Shown in pieces: positions 30,273-38,697 of a DNA stretch of 64,000 nucleotides. The stretch lies in assembly GCF_900177415.1 (NCBI RefSeq), contig NZ_FXAF01000001.1, forward strand, positions 188,501 through 252,500, in the 5' to 3' direction. Numbering within the stretch: the first letter of the stretch is position 1; the number at the start of each line of letters is the position of its first letter. Origin of the DNA: Xaviernesmea oryzae (GTDB taxonomy: Bacteria; Pseudomonadota; Alphaproteobacteria; Rhizobiales; Rhizobiaceae). The position numbers were made by a program, and so were the translations under genes. The notes below the pieces were generated by a model. The model was not told the DNA's origin. It saw only the letters and a program-made list of their open reading frames with translations, and made no database searches.

Positions 30273-30592
30273 CGTGAGCATCCCTCCGTTCTGAAGACGA
30301 GATCAAGCACGTTTCCGCGAAAACTTTATGACAGCGATGCGACAGGTCTCCGCCGATGCAAACCGATTGCCGATTTTGCGGAAAACTGTTATGGCGAGGC
30401 CATGGGATCGAAATTCGGATGCCTCGCGAACCAGTTCATCGTGCTGCAGGACCACAAGCGCCTGCCGGCACGCTTCTTCGCGCGCGTATCCGGGGCGCTT
30501 TGCGACCGACTTAGCTGATCTTCTCAGCTTCAGGCAGCCGGCAGCTGCCGCACAGACATCCCTCGTTCCATTCAGCTTTACGGATAGCAGCC
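30273..30592. other. Intergenic region between ppk2 and leuC
   Basis: This divergent 320-bp spacer must hold the promoters of ppk2 and leuC. I looked for a leucine-rich leader peptide and for a terminator-antiterminator pair before leuC and saw neither convincingly. Confidence 0.4.
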
Positions 30593-32014
30593 ATGAGCGC
30601 ACAGCGCATTGCCCCTCGGACCCTTTACGACAAGATTTGGGACGACCACGTCGTCTCCGAAGACGAAAACGGCACCTGTCTCCTCTATATCGACCGTCAC
30701 CTCGTGCACGAAGTGACGTCGCCGCAGGCTTTCGAAGGCCTGCGCATGGCCGGCCGCAAGGTCCGCGCGCCGGAAAAGACGCTGGCCGTCGTCGACCATA
30801 ACGTACCCACGACCGCCGACCGCCACGAAGGCATCAAGAACGAGGAAAGCCGCATCCAGGTCGAGGCGCTCGCCCAGAACGCCAGGGATTTCGGCGTCGA
30901 ATATTATTCCGAGAAGGACGTCCGCCAGGGCATCGTCCATATCGTCGGCCCCGAACAGGGTTTCACGCTGCCCGGCATGACGATCGTCTGCGGCGACAGC
31001 CACACCTCCACCCACGGCGCTTTCGGCGCCTTGGCGCATGGCATCGGCACGTCCGAAGTGGAGCACGTCCTCGCCACCCAGACGCTGGTGCAGAAGAAAG
31101 CGAAGAACATGCTGGTGCGCGTCGACGGCCAGCTCCCGCCGGGCGTCACCGCCAAGGACATCATCCTCGCCATCATCGGCGAGATCGGCACCGCCGGCGG
31201 CACCGGCCATGTCATCGAATTCGCCGGCGAAGCGATCCGCTCGCTCTCCATGGAAGGCCGCATGACCGTCTGCAACATGACGATCGAAGGCGGCGCCCGC
31301 GCCGGCCTGATCGCGCCGGACGAGACGACGTTCGCCTATATCAAGGACAAGCCACGCGCGCCGAAGGGCAAGGCCTGGGACATGGCGCTCGACTACTGGA
31401 AGACGCTGCACACGGAAGAAGGCGCGCATTTCGACAAGGTCGTGGTGCTCGACGCCGCCAACCTGCCGCCGATCGTCTCCTGGGGCTCCTCGCCGGAAGA
31501 TGTGGTTTCCGTTCAGGGCACCGTTCCGAATCCGGACGACATCCAGGACGAGACGAAGCGCGCTTCCAAGTGGCGCGCGCTCGACTACATGGGCCTGAAG
31601 CCGGGCACCAAGATCACCGATATCGCGGTCGACCGCGTCTTCATCGGCTCCTGCACCAACGGCCGCATCGAGGACCTGCGCGCAGCCGCCAAGGTCGTCG
31701 AAGGCAGGAAGGTGGCTTCGACCGTTTCCGCCATGATCGTCCCGGGCTCGGGCATCGTGAAGGAGCAGGCCGAAGCCGAGGGCCTCGACAGGATCTTCAA
31801 GGATGCCGGCTTCGAATGGCGCGAGCCGGGCTGCTCCATGTGCCTTGCGATGAACGACGACCGGCTGAAGCCGGGCGAGCGCTGCGCCTCCACCTCGAAC
31901 CGCAATTTCGAGGGTCGCCAGGGCTACAAGGGCCGCACCCATCTCGTCTCGCCGGCCATGGCCGCCGCAGCCGCGATCGCCGGCCATTTCGTCGACATCC
32001 GCGAGTGGAAGTGA
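30593..32014 (+). CDS. leuC: 3-isopropylmalate dehydratase large subunit
   Basis: LeuC with LeuD isomerises 2-isopropylmalate to 3-isopropylmalate in leucine synthesis. It has 473 aa. Ligands of the [4Fe-4S] cluster are visible in [11 protein letters not shown] (about 351) and CSMCLAMN (about 411-414). The substrate loop [14 protein letters not shown] is present. The small subunit gene leuD is not nearby, as in other rhizobia where the two are separate. A strong terminator follows. The start lies 5 nt after ggatagcagcc, with no strong ribosome site. Confidence 0.96.
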   Translation: MSAQRIAPRTLYDKIWDDHVVSEDENGTCLLYIDRHLVHEVTSPQAFEGLRMAGRKVRAPEKTLAVVDHNVPTTADRHEGIKNEESRIQVEALAQNARDFGVEYYSEKDVRQGIVHIVGPEQGFTLPGMTIVCGDSHTSTHGAFGALAHGIGTSEVEHVLATQTLVQKKAKNMLVRVDGQLPPGVTAKDIILAIIGEIGTAGGTGHVIEFAGEAIRSLSMEGRMTVCNMTIEGGARAGLIAPDETTFAYIKDKPRAPKGKAWDMALDYWKTLHTEEGAHFDKVVVLDAANLPPIVSWGSSPEDVVSVQGTVPNPDDIQDETKRASKWRALDYMGLKPGTKITDIAVDRVFIGSCTNGRIEDLRAAAKVVEGRKVASTVSAMIVPGSGIVKEQAEAEGLDRIFKDAGFEWREPGCSMCLAMNDDRLKPGERCASTSNRNFEGRQGYKGRTHLVSPAMAAAAAIAGHFVDIREWK

Positions 32015-32040
32015 TCCAACTGGCGGGATCGCCGAAAACC

Positions 32041-32067
32041 ATGCCGCCCTTCGAGGGCGGCATTTTT
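32041..32067 (+). terminator. Rho-independent terminator after leuC
   Basis: A perfect 9-bp stem (atgccgccc / gggcggcat, loop ttcga) is followed by a run of T. Confidence 0.88.
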
Positions 32068-32121
32068 GTTTGATGCGGCAAGCAGGCGCGACAGGAGACA
32101 AGCGGCCGCTTTGGCATCATA

Positions 32122-32679
32122 ATGGCTCCCATGTCCAAGCGACCGCAAAAGACATCGGATAAAACCGGCCGCAGGCTGATGCTGCTGCGGCATGCGAAAT
32201 CCGCCTGGCCCGAGGGCGTGGCGGATAAGGACCGGCCGCTTGCGGCGCGCGGCGAGAAGGCGGCCCCGCTGATCGGCAACTATATGGCCCGCGAAGGGCT
32301 TCATCCCGACCTTGCTCTCATATCCCCCGCACGGCGGACGCAGGAGACCTGGACGCTGGTTCGGAAGAGACTGCCCGGACAGGTAGAGCTGCGCGAGCAC
32401 GCCGGGATCTACGAAGTATCCGCGATGAAAATTCTCGACGTCCTGGTCCGGATCGAGCCCACTTACCGCAGTGTCCTGATCCTAGGGCACAATCCCGGCC
32501 TTCAGGAACTCGCATTGCTGCTGACCGATGCGGAAAATGCCGACACCCGGCGGCGGCTGGCGGAGAAATTTCCGACGGCCGGGCTTGCCGTGATCGATTT
32601 CGGCGCCGCGGACTGGCAGGGGATCCATGAAGGCTCCGGCCGCCTGGAACGGTTCGTCACCCCGCGTTCCCTTGAGTGA
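32122..32679 (+). CDS. Histidine phosphatase family protein, SixA-like
   Basis: This 185-aa phosphohistidine phosphatase has the RHG-type motif LLRHAKSAW with His24 as the phospho-acceptor. The second active-site histidine is in LILGHNPGL (about 122). SixA in Escherichia coli dephosphorylates the HPt domain of ArcB or NPr; the partner here is unknown. Two start codons are possible (32122 and 32131). The gene stands alone between leuC and a repeat-bearing spacer. Confidence 0.86.
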   Translation: MAPMSKRPQKTSDKTGRRLMLLRHAKSAWPEGVADKDRPLAARGEKAAPLIGNYMAREGLHPDLALISPARRTQETWTLVRKRLPGQVELREHAGIYEVSAMKILDVLVRIEPTYRSVLILGHNPGLQELALLLTDAENADTRRRLAEKFPTAGLAVIDFGAADWQGIHEGSGRLERFVTPRSLE

Positions 32680-32765
32680 CGGAAATAAACGGTGGGCCCG
32701 ACCATATGAAAGCCTGCTGCCGACAGCTGGGCCCAGTTCGTTGACAAACCTCCCGTCTTACCCGG

Positions 32766-32843
32766 CGCCATCCTCGGCCTTGTGCCGAGGATCGACAAAC
32801 ATCAATGGTTGGCAGATGCGCGGGACAGGCCCGGGCATGACGA
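32766..32843. repeat. Alphaproteobacterial palindromic intergenic repeat
   Basis: The stretch has a hairpin atcctcggcc/gccgaggat (32770-32792) and a second one, cgggac/cccggg type, at about 32820-32836, ending in catgacg. This two-hairpin layout recurs in many alphaproteobacterial spacers. A degraded relative may lie at 19672-19712. Confidence 0.5.
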
Positions 32844-32878
32844 CGGAAGAGACGATCTCACCTTTATCGGCAGTCCAA

Positions 32879-32900
32879 AGCCCCGCCGATTGCAGCGGGG
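32879..32900 (-). terminator. Possible terminator after the phoX-like gene
   Basis: A 7-bp stem (gccccgc / gcggggc, 8-nt loop) lies 26 nt past the stop on the minus strand and is followed by TTT. Confidence 0.5.
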
Positions 32901-32925
32901 CCCTGTTGTCGTCGCAAGCGGCGCG

Positions 32926-34914
32926 TCAGACGGCGATCTTGCCGCCGCCGATCTTGGTGATGGCGAGCACCGCCGGACGCACCGGCATGTCGTCCTTGAA
33001 GTCCGGCCAGCGGGTCGAGAGGTCCTCGTAATAGGACGGGCGGCCGTGGCCTTCCCAATCGTCGCCGCCGTCGCCCGGATGCTGGACGGCGACGAAGGCG
33101 GTCTCGTCGTCCGGCGTGAAGAGCGGGCCGCACATTTCCGCACCGACCGGCACGCGGAAGAAGAGCTTGGACGTCGCCCGGGCATCCCCTTCCGTATCGA
33201 CGGCCCAGAGACCGTCCGTGCGGCCGGTCGCCTTGTTGTTGTTGCCGTCGGTCGCGACCCAGAGGCGGCCGGCGGAATCGACCGCACAGTTGTCCGGCAT
33301 GCCGAACCAGCCGTTCTTCGTCGTCTCGGTGGAGAAGGTCGCGCCGACCGCCGCGACCGAAGGATCGCCGCACTTCAGGAGCACTTCCCACTTGCCGGAC
33401 GTGGCGGTGAAATCGCCGCCGTCCTCGGTGATCTCGATGATGTGGCCGAAAGCGTTTTCGGCGCGCGGATTGGCAGCATCCACCTGCTCCGCCTTGCGGC
33501 GGGTGTTGTTGGTGAGCATGACATAGACCTTGCCGTTGACGCCGTTCGGCTGCACGTCCTCCGGGCGGTCCATCTTGGTGGCGCCGAGAAGGTCTCCGGC
33601 GCGACGCGTCTCGATGAGGACGTCGGCCTGGCTTGCAAAGCCGTTTTCCGCCGTCAGCGGCCCCTGGCCGTGAACCAGCGGCAGCCACTGCATCGAGCCG
33701 TCCTCCTCGAACTTGGCGACATAGAGCGTGCCGGCGTCGAGAAGGTTCAGGTTCGCGGCCCGGTCGTCGGCATTGTAGGTGCCGTCGGTCACGAACTTGT
33801 AGACATAGTCGAAACGCTCGTCGTCGCCGAGATAGAAGACGACCTTGCCGTTTTCGGCGATGATCGATTCCGCGCCTTCATGCTTGGTGCGGCCGAGAGC
33901 CGTCCGCTTTTTCGGCGTGGAGGCCGGATCCATGGCGTCCACCTCGACGATCCAGCCGAAACGGTTCGGCTCGTTCGGCTCCTTGGCGAGGTCGTAGCGG
34001 TCGTAGAAATTCGCCCATTCGTAACCGCCTTCCGGAACGCCGTAGCGCTTGTAATTGGCGGCTTCCTTGTGGCCGGCCGGCAGCTCGCCGGAGAAGTAGC
34101 CGTGGAAATTCTCCTCGGCCATGATGTAGGTGCCCCAGGGCGTGACGCCGCCCGCACAGTTGTTGAGCGTGCCGATGACGCGGGTTCCGGTCGGATCGGC
34201 GGAGGTCTTCACGCGGTCGTTGCCGGCGACGGGCCCGGTGAGCTGCATTTCCGTGGCCGAGGTGATGCGGCGGTTATAACGGCCTTCGGGCACGACCCGC
34301 CATTTGCCGTCCACCTTGCGGATCTCGACGATCGTGCCGCCATGCGCGGCCATCTCGATATCGACATGCTCCTTGCTGAGCGGCCCCTGCTTGATCTTTC
34401 CGTCGGCGATCGTCACCAGCCCCGGGAACATCAGGTGCGGGTTGGTATATTCGTGGTTGACGACGAGAAGGCCGTGTTCGGCCGAACCTTCCAGCGGGAT
34501 ATAGCCGACATAGTCGTTGTTGTAGCCGAACTGGCGGACCTGTGCGGCAGCCGTCTGCCTGGTGGGGTCGAATGCCGGGGAATCCGCGAAGATCGCATCG
34601 CCCCAACGCAGCAGGACGTCCGCGCTATAGCCTTCGGCGACATGGTGGTTGGCATCCACGCCGGCCTCGATTTCGGAGAAGGAGAAAGCCGACACGCCGG
34701 CGGCGCGCGCCTTCTCGGCGGTCATCAAAGCCACGGGGCTGACGGTTGCGGCAATCGCGGAAACGGCCAGGGAACCCTGAAGGAAGTTGCGGCGCGAGAA
34801 GCGCTTGCCGATGATCTCGCCCATCGTCGGGTTGATGCTGGAATTATGGCCTTCGCCATCCGCATCTTCCAGCTGGGTCGTCGGGAATATCTTCTGGGAA
34901 AGATGTTCGGTCAT
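32926..34914 (-). CDS. phoX: PhoX family alkaline phosphatase (DUF839)
   Basis: This is a large secreted phosphatase of the calcium/iron-dependent PhoX family, 662 aa. A twin-arginine signal SRRNFLQGSLAVSA lies at residues 40-53 after a 39-residue leader, which is usual for PhoX. The DUF839 domain covers about 120-650 with NHEYTNPHLMFPG, NNCAGGVTPWGTY and KMDRPEDVQPN as recognisable blocks. It releases phosphate from organic esters in the periplasm. GGAGG lies 7 nt before the ATG. I found no clear Pho box upstream. The exact substrate range cannot be read from sequence. Confidence 0.9.
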   Translation of the reverse strand: MTEHLSQKIFPTTQLEDADGEGHNSSINPTMGEIIGKRFSRRNFLQGSLAVSAIAATVSPVALMTAEKARAAGVSAFSFSEIEAGVDANHHVAEGYSADVLLRWGDAIFADSPAFDPTRQTAAAQVRQFGYNNDYVGYIPLEGSAEHGLLVVNHEYTNPHLMFPGLVTIADGKIKQGPLSKEHVDIEMAAHGGTIVEIRKVDGKWRVVPEGRYNRRITSATEMQLTGPVAGNDRVKTSADPTGTRVIGTLNNCAGGVTPWGTYIMAEENFHGYFSGELPAGHKEAANYKRYGVPEGGYEWANFYDRYDLAKEPNEPNRFGWIVEVDAMDPASTPKKRTALGRTKHEGAESIIAENGKVVFYLGDDERFDYVYKFVTDGTYNADDRAANLNLLDAGTLYVAKFEEDGSMQWLPLVHGQGPLTAENGFASQADVLIETRRAGDLLGATKMDRPEDVQPNGVNGKVYVMLTNNTRRKAEQVDAANPRAENAFGHIIEITEDGGDFTATSGKWEVLLKCGDPSVAAVGATFSTETTKNGWFGMPDNCAVDSAGRLWVATDGNNNKATGRTDGLWAVDTEGDARATSKLFFRVPVGAEMCGPLFTPDDETAFVAVQHPGDGGDDWEGHGRPSYYEDLSTRWPDFKDDMPVRPAVLAITKIGGGKIAV

Positions 34915-35020
34915 CTCACTGCCTCCAAAGTTGAATAACGGCGTCTAGTTTCGAGCCGTTCTAAACTTTAGGGTTCCGTTATTACGGCAATACGACAACC
35001 GCCGCGGCAGCGCCACGATA

Positions 35021-35569
35021 TCAGAGGACGCGCACGACCGTGCCCCTCCGCATGAAGCGCAGAAGCCGCTTCATATCGGGAAGGCTGACCGCGATGCAGC
35101 CGGCGGTCGGCTGGTAGCCGGGCTTGATGAGGTGGAAGAAGATCGCCGAGCCGCGATGCCGCCGCCGCGAAGTGATGTTCCAGTCGAGCACGAGGCAGAT
35201 GTCGTAGAGACCGTCGGCCCGCAGCATGTCCTCATGGCTCGGCCGGAAGGGTGCCCTGACCAGGCGATTGTAGGAGGGATGCTCCGGCTGGTCGCACCAC
35301 AGCATGTCCTTGGCGATGCGCTTGACCGGCAGGGCCGTGGGAGGCAGGCGCACCCTCTCCCCGCGGAAGAAGCCGTGAAGAAGGCGCATTGCCGCGATCG
35401 GCGTGGCACCGTCTCCTTCCCGCTTGAAGGCCGTGGTTCCGGACCGTCCGAGCGCGGCCGGCACGGTGATGCCGCTGAAGGAGACGATCGCGCGCTGAGG
35501 GTTGCGCGGCGCCCTCCGGACGGTGACGACATTCGGTCTGGAACACGAGCCATCGCGAAAACGCTGCAT
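35021..35569 (-). CDS. L,D-transpeptidase (YkuD) family protein
   Basis: This enzyme family forms 3-3 crosslinks in peptidoglycan or attaches proteins to it. The catalytic pattern HLIKPGYQPTAGCIAVS, with the His and Cys spaced as in YkuD domains, lies at about residues 146-162. Only about 182 aa are present and no signal peptide is evident, so export is unclear. The ATG at 35567-35569 is used; a GTG three codons upstream is possible. No good ribosome site is seen for either. Confidence 0.8.
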   Translation of the reverse strand: MQRFRDGSCSRPNVVTVRRAPRNPQRAIVSFSGITVPAALGRSGTTAFKREGDGATPIAAMRLLHGFFRGERVRLPPTALPVKRIAKDMLWCDQPEHPSYNRLVRAPFRPSHEDMLRADGLYDICLVLDWNITSRRRHRGSAIFFHLIKPGYQPTAGCIAVSLPDMKRLLRFMRRGTVVRVL

Positions 35570-35710
35570 TTTTCTCACAAGTTTTTGCTTTGAATATGAT
35601 TTCGTTTGAATTCATAGCACGATGGGATTTAGATCGAAGGCCCTGATCAGGCTTTGGAAGGCCGAAATTTTCGGCTTCCGAAACGACCGGCGAGACGAAA
35701 GGCAGGAAGC

Positions 35711-36394
35711 ATGGCAGCGCGTACGATACTTCTGGTGGATGACGACGACGACCTGCGCGAGACCCTGGTGGAACAGTTGTCATTCTATGACGAGTTCTCG
35801 ATCCTCCAGGAGGCGAATGCCGCCAAGGCGCTGCAGACCGCCAAGAGCACCCAGATCGACCTCCTGATCATGGATGTCGGCCTGCCGGACATGGACGGCC
35901 GCGAGGCGGTGAAGCTTCTGCGCAAGAACGGCTTCAAGGCGCCGATCATCATGCTGACCGGCCATGATACCGATTCCGACACGATTCTCGGGCTGGAAGC
36001 CGGCGCCAACGACTACGTGACGAAACCCTTCCGCTTCGCCGTGCTGCTCGCCCGCATCCGTGCGCAGCTTCGCCAGTACGAGCAGAGCGAGGACGCGACC
36101 TTCACCGTCGGCCCCTATCTCTTCAAGCCGAGCCAGAAGCTGCTCACCACCGAGGACGGCAAGAAGATCCGGCTGACCGAAAAGGAAGCGGCGATCATCC
36201 GCTATCTCTACCGCGCCGGCCAGAAGGTCGTGACCCGCGACGTGCTCCTGGAAGAGGTCTGGGGTTACAATTCCGGCGTCACCACCCACACGCTGGAAAC
36301 CCACGTCTACCGGCTGCGCCAGAAGATCGAGCGCGATCCTTCCAGCGCGGAAATCCTGGTCACCGAAAACGGTGGCTACAAGATCGTCCCGTGA
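35711..36394 (+). CDS. OmpR-family response regulator
   Basis: This 227-aa two-component regulator has a receiver domain with acidic pocket DDDDD (10-14), phospho-acceptor Asp55 in IMDVGLPD, and Lys in YVTKPF. A winged-helix DNA-binding domain follows at about 130-225 (LTEKEAAIIRYLYRAG, THTLETHVYRLRQK). No histidine kinase is adjacent. It resembles rhizobial CenR-like regulators of the cell envelope, but I cannot be sure of that name. AGGAAGC precedes the ATG at 35711. The gene is followed by a cyclic-nucleotide-binding protein 8 nt downstream. Confidence 0.9.
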   Translation: MAARTILLVDDDDDLRETLVEQLSFYDEFSILQEANAAKALQTAKSTQIDLLIMDVGLPDMDGREAVKLLRKNGFKAPIIMLTGHDTDSDTILGLEAGANDYVTKPFRFAVLLARIRAQLRQYEQSEDATFTVGPYLFKPSQKLLTTEDGKKIRLTEKEAAIIRYLYRAGQKVVTRDVLLEEVWGYNSGVTTHTLETHVYRLRQKIERDPSSAEILVTENGGYKIVP

Positions 36395-36402
36395 TTTGAA
36401 CC

Positions 36403-36858
36403 ATGTCTCTCACCGAAGATATCCGGCTGCTTTCAGGGGTTCCGCTCTTCCGGGAGATGAACGGCGACCAGTTGCGCCTGATCGCCTTCGGCGCGGAACG
36501 GCGGCAGGTGTCTCCGGGCCAGGAGCTGTTCCGGGAGCGGTCGCCGGCGGAATCGGCCTTCATCGTATCGAAGGGCCGTTTCGAACTGCTGGTCGCCGGC
36601 CGCAACGGCGAGGTGAGAGCGGAAGCGACGGTCGGCCCCGGAACACTGCTTTCTGAACTCGCGCTGATCACGATGGTGGAACGGAAGTTCACCGCCATGG
36701 CGATCGAGGAAGCCGAGGCGCTGAAGATCAGCCGCTGCCTCTTCCACCGCCTGCTGGAGGAATATCCCGATGTCGGCCGGGTGATCGAAGGCCGCATCCG
36801 CGACAACATCACCGGCCTTGCCAAGGCTGCGGCGGCGATGGGTCACAGGTTCGCTTGA
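36403..36858 (+). CDS. Cyclic nucleotide-binding domain protein
   Basis: This 151-aa protein consists of one Crp/cNMP-binding beta-barrel (residues 10-125) and a short C-terminal helix, without a DNA-binding domain. Blocks include VSPGQELFRERSPAESAFIVSKGRFELL split in the barrel and GTLLSELALI in the phosphate-binding cassette, where a typical FGE is replaced. It starts 8 nt after the response regulator and is likely co-transcribed. Whether it binds cAMP or another ligand is unknown. Confidence 0.85.
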   Translation: MSLTEDIRLLSGVPLFREMNGDQLRLIAFGAERRQVSPGQELFRERSPAESAFIVSKGRFELLVAGRNGEVRAEATVGPGTLLSELALITMVERKFTAMAIEEAEALKISRCLFHRLLEEYPDVGRVIEGRIRDNITGLAKAAAAMGHRFA

Positions 36859-36882
36859 GAACTGTATTGAGCCTTGTGCCGG

Positions 36883-37037
36883 GCAGCCCCCTCACCCGGC
36901 CTCCGCTTCGCTCGGCCGGGTCGACGGCCCCGTCCCGTCCTCCGGCCCCCCAGGGGGAGAGGAGAAACGGGGAGGTCACGGCATCCTTCCCTTCTCCCCT
37001 CGGGGAGAAGGTGCCCGGAGGGCGGATGAGGGGGCCG
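36883..37037. repeat. RIME-like palindromic repeat (copy 6)
   Basis: The ends cagccccctcac and gtgag-type gatgagggggccg are inverse-like, and inside lie ggggagagg and ccttctcccctcggggagaagg modules. It is more degraded than copies 2 and 3. Confidence 0.65.
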
Positions 37038-37076
37038 CGATCTCGCAGCTCACCTGAATGGACAAACCCGTCAGCG

Positions 37077-37880
37077 TCAGAACTTGAACACCGCCGTTAC
37101 CGGCACGTGGTCGGAAGGCTGGTTCCAGCCGCGTGCTTCCTTCAGCACCTCGATCCGGTCCAGGAACGGTCCGAGGTCGGGCGAGGACCAGATGTGGTCG
37201 AGCCGGCGGCCCTTGTCGGCCGCCTCCCAGTCCTTGGCGCGATAGCTCCACCAAGTATAGATTTTCGTCGGTTCCGGCGTGTGATGGCGCATCAGATCGA
37301 GCCAGCCGCCCCGGTTCATTACCTCGGTCAGGCCTTCCGTCTCGACGGGCGTATGGCTGACGATCTTCAAAAGCTGCTTGTGCGACCAGACATCGTTTTC
37401 CAGCGGCGCGATGTTGAGGTCGCCGACGAGGATGGAGGAGATCCCGGGCATGGCATCGGCCCGCAGGGCCTTCATCTCCTCGACGAAATCGAGCTTGTGG
37501 CCGAATTTCGGATTGATCGTCCGGTCCGGTTCGTCGCCGCCGGCCGGCACATAGAAATTGTGGATCCGGATGCGCCGCGAGCCCCGCTCGAAGATCGCCG
37601 AGATATGTCGCGCATCCCCGACGCCGCAGTAATTCTGGCGGTGGTCTTCGAGAAGCGGAATCTTCGAGGCGATGGCGACGCCGTGATAGCCCTTCTGGCC
37701 GTGGATGATGATGTGCTGGTAGCCGAGGTCCTTCAGCGGCTGGAGCGGAAACTCCGGCTCCCGGCATTTGATTTCCTGCAGGCAGAGGATGTCCGGCTTG
37801 TGGCGGACGAGGAACTGCTCGACGATCGGCATGCGCAGGCGCACCGAGTTGATGTTCCAGGTGGCGATGGAAAATGTCAT
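37077..37880 (-). CDS. xthA: Exodeoxyribonuclease III
   Basis: This AP endonuclease and 3'-exonuclease acts in base-excision repair. The 267 aa contain the catalytic Glu36 in CLQEIKC, the GDLNIAPLENDVW block, and the final SDHVPV motif with the catalytic Asp-His pair. The N-terminus SIATWNINSVR carries the metal-binding Asn. It is monocistronic on the minus strand and lies downstream of the LolA-like gene, which has its own terminator. Confidence 0.95.
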   Translation of the reverse strand: MTFSIATWNINSVRLRMPIVEQFLVRHKPDILCLQEIKCREPEFPLQPLKDLGYQHIIIHGQKGYHGVAIASKIPLLEDHRQNYCGVGDARHISAIFERGSRRIRIHNFYVPAGGDEPDRTINPKFGHKLDFVEEMKALRADAMPGISSILVGDLNIAPLENDVWSHKQLLKIVSHTPVETEGLTEVMNRGGWLDLMRHHTPEPTKIYTWWSYRAKDWEAADKGRRLDHIWSSPDLGPFLDRIEVLKEARGWNQPSDHVPVTAVFKF

Positions 37881-37938
37881 TGATCGAACCCCGACGTGTC
37901 GCCGGGAGGTTTAGGAAATTTCCTCGGCCCTGAGAAGC

Positions 37939-37964
37939 AAAAAAGGCCGCGCCGGCGCGCAGCC
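37939..37964 (-). terminator. Terminator after the LolA-like gene
   Basis: An 8-bp stem with one wobble pair (ggctgcgc / gcgcggcc on the minus strand) is followed by TTTTTT. Confidence 0.75.
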
Positions 37965-37988
37965 TCTCCATTCGGCAAGCGATCGCGA

Positions 37989-38633
37989 TTACATCTTTCT
38001 CACGTCGTCATAGGGAATGGTGAAGACCTTCTCGTCGAAGTTCACGCCGTTCTGGACATTGTAGATCATCACCGACGTGTCCTTGTTCTGGGCGTCGGTG
38101 ATCGTCCACTGGCGCAGGTCGAAGGTCTTCGAATCGAACATCATCGTGATGGTCGAATCGCCGAAGACGGTCTTGTTGCCGAGCACGATCGTGGTGAGGT
38201 CGGATTCCTGCTTGACGTCGCGCACCATCTGGTTGCCGAGATCGATGCGGTTGGCAAGCAGCAGGCTCAGCGGCGTCTTGGAGAGCGGGTAGATATCCCA
38301 GGTCTTGAGCTTCAGGTTGCCGATCACGACATTCCTGCCGTCGGCGATGACGCGGATCGGCGACGGGTCCTCGAAGTTGAAGCGCAGCTTGCCGGGCCGC
38401 TCGATATAGAACTTGCCGCCGGTCTGCTCGCCGCGCGGGCCGAACTGCACGAACTCGCCCATCATGGTTTTGACCGACGAGAAATGGTCGGCGATCTTCT
38501 GCGCGGCCGCCCCGCTGGCACCCTGAGCAAAGCTGATGCCCGGCGCGAAGGCCGCCGCCGCCAATCCCGCAAGCCCCAGCGAAAACTGTCTGCGGCCGAA
38601 CGTGCCGGAAAGGATGGATTTTTCGTTCTTCAT
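37989..38633 (-). CDS. Outer-membrane lipoprotein carrier protein LolA-like
   Basis: This 214-aa periplasmic protein has the LolA fold signature. Residues 1-36 form an export signal (FGRRQFSLGLAGLAAAAF), possibly of twin-arginine type. Recognised stretches are YIERPGKLRFNFEDPSP and VIGNLKLKTWDIYPLSKTPL split at about 75-120, which are typical of the LolA/YdjF-like group in rhizobia. LolA shuttles lipoproteins to the outer membrane; the exact role here is inferred. The ATG at 38631-38633 has AAGGAG upstream. It follows ftsK by 64 nt on the same strand. Confidence 0.88.
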   Translation of the reverse strand: MKNEKSILSGTFGRRQFSLGLAGLAAAAFAPGISFAQGASGAAAQKIADHFSSVKTMMGEFVQFGPRGEQTGGKFYIERPGKLRFNFEDPSPIRVIADGRNVVIGNLKLKTWDIYPLSKTPLSLLLANRIDLGNQMVRDVKQESDLTTIVLGNKTVFGDSTITMMFDSKTFDLRQWTITDAQNKDTSVMIYNVQNGVNFDEKVFTIPYDDVRKM

Positions 38634-38697
38634 TCTGGTCTCCTTCCTTGAACTTCTGGGCGCGAAAGGCGGCGGCTTGATGGCGATCACGAAAGCC

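Noticed and set aside
30300..30592. Leucine leader peptide before leuC
   Set aside because: No short frame with a leucine run and no alternative hairpin pair was seen.
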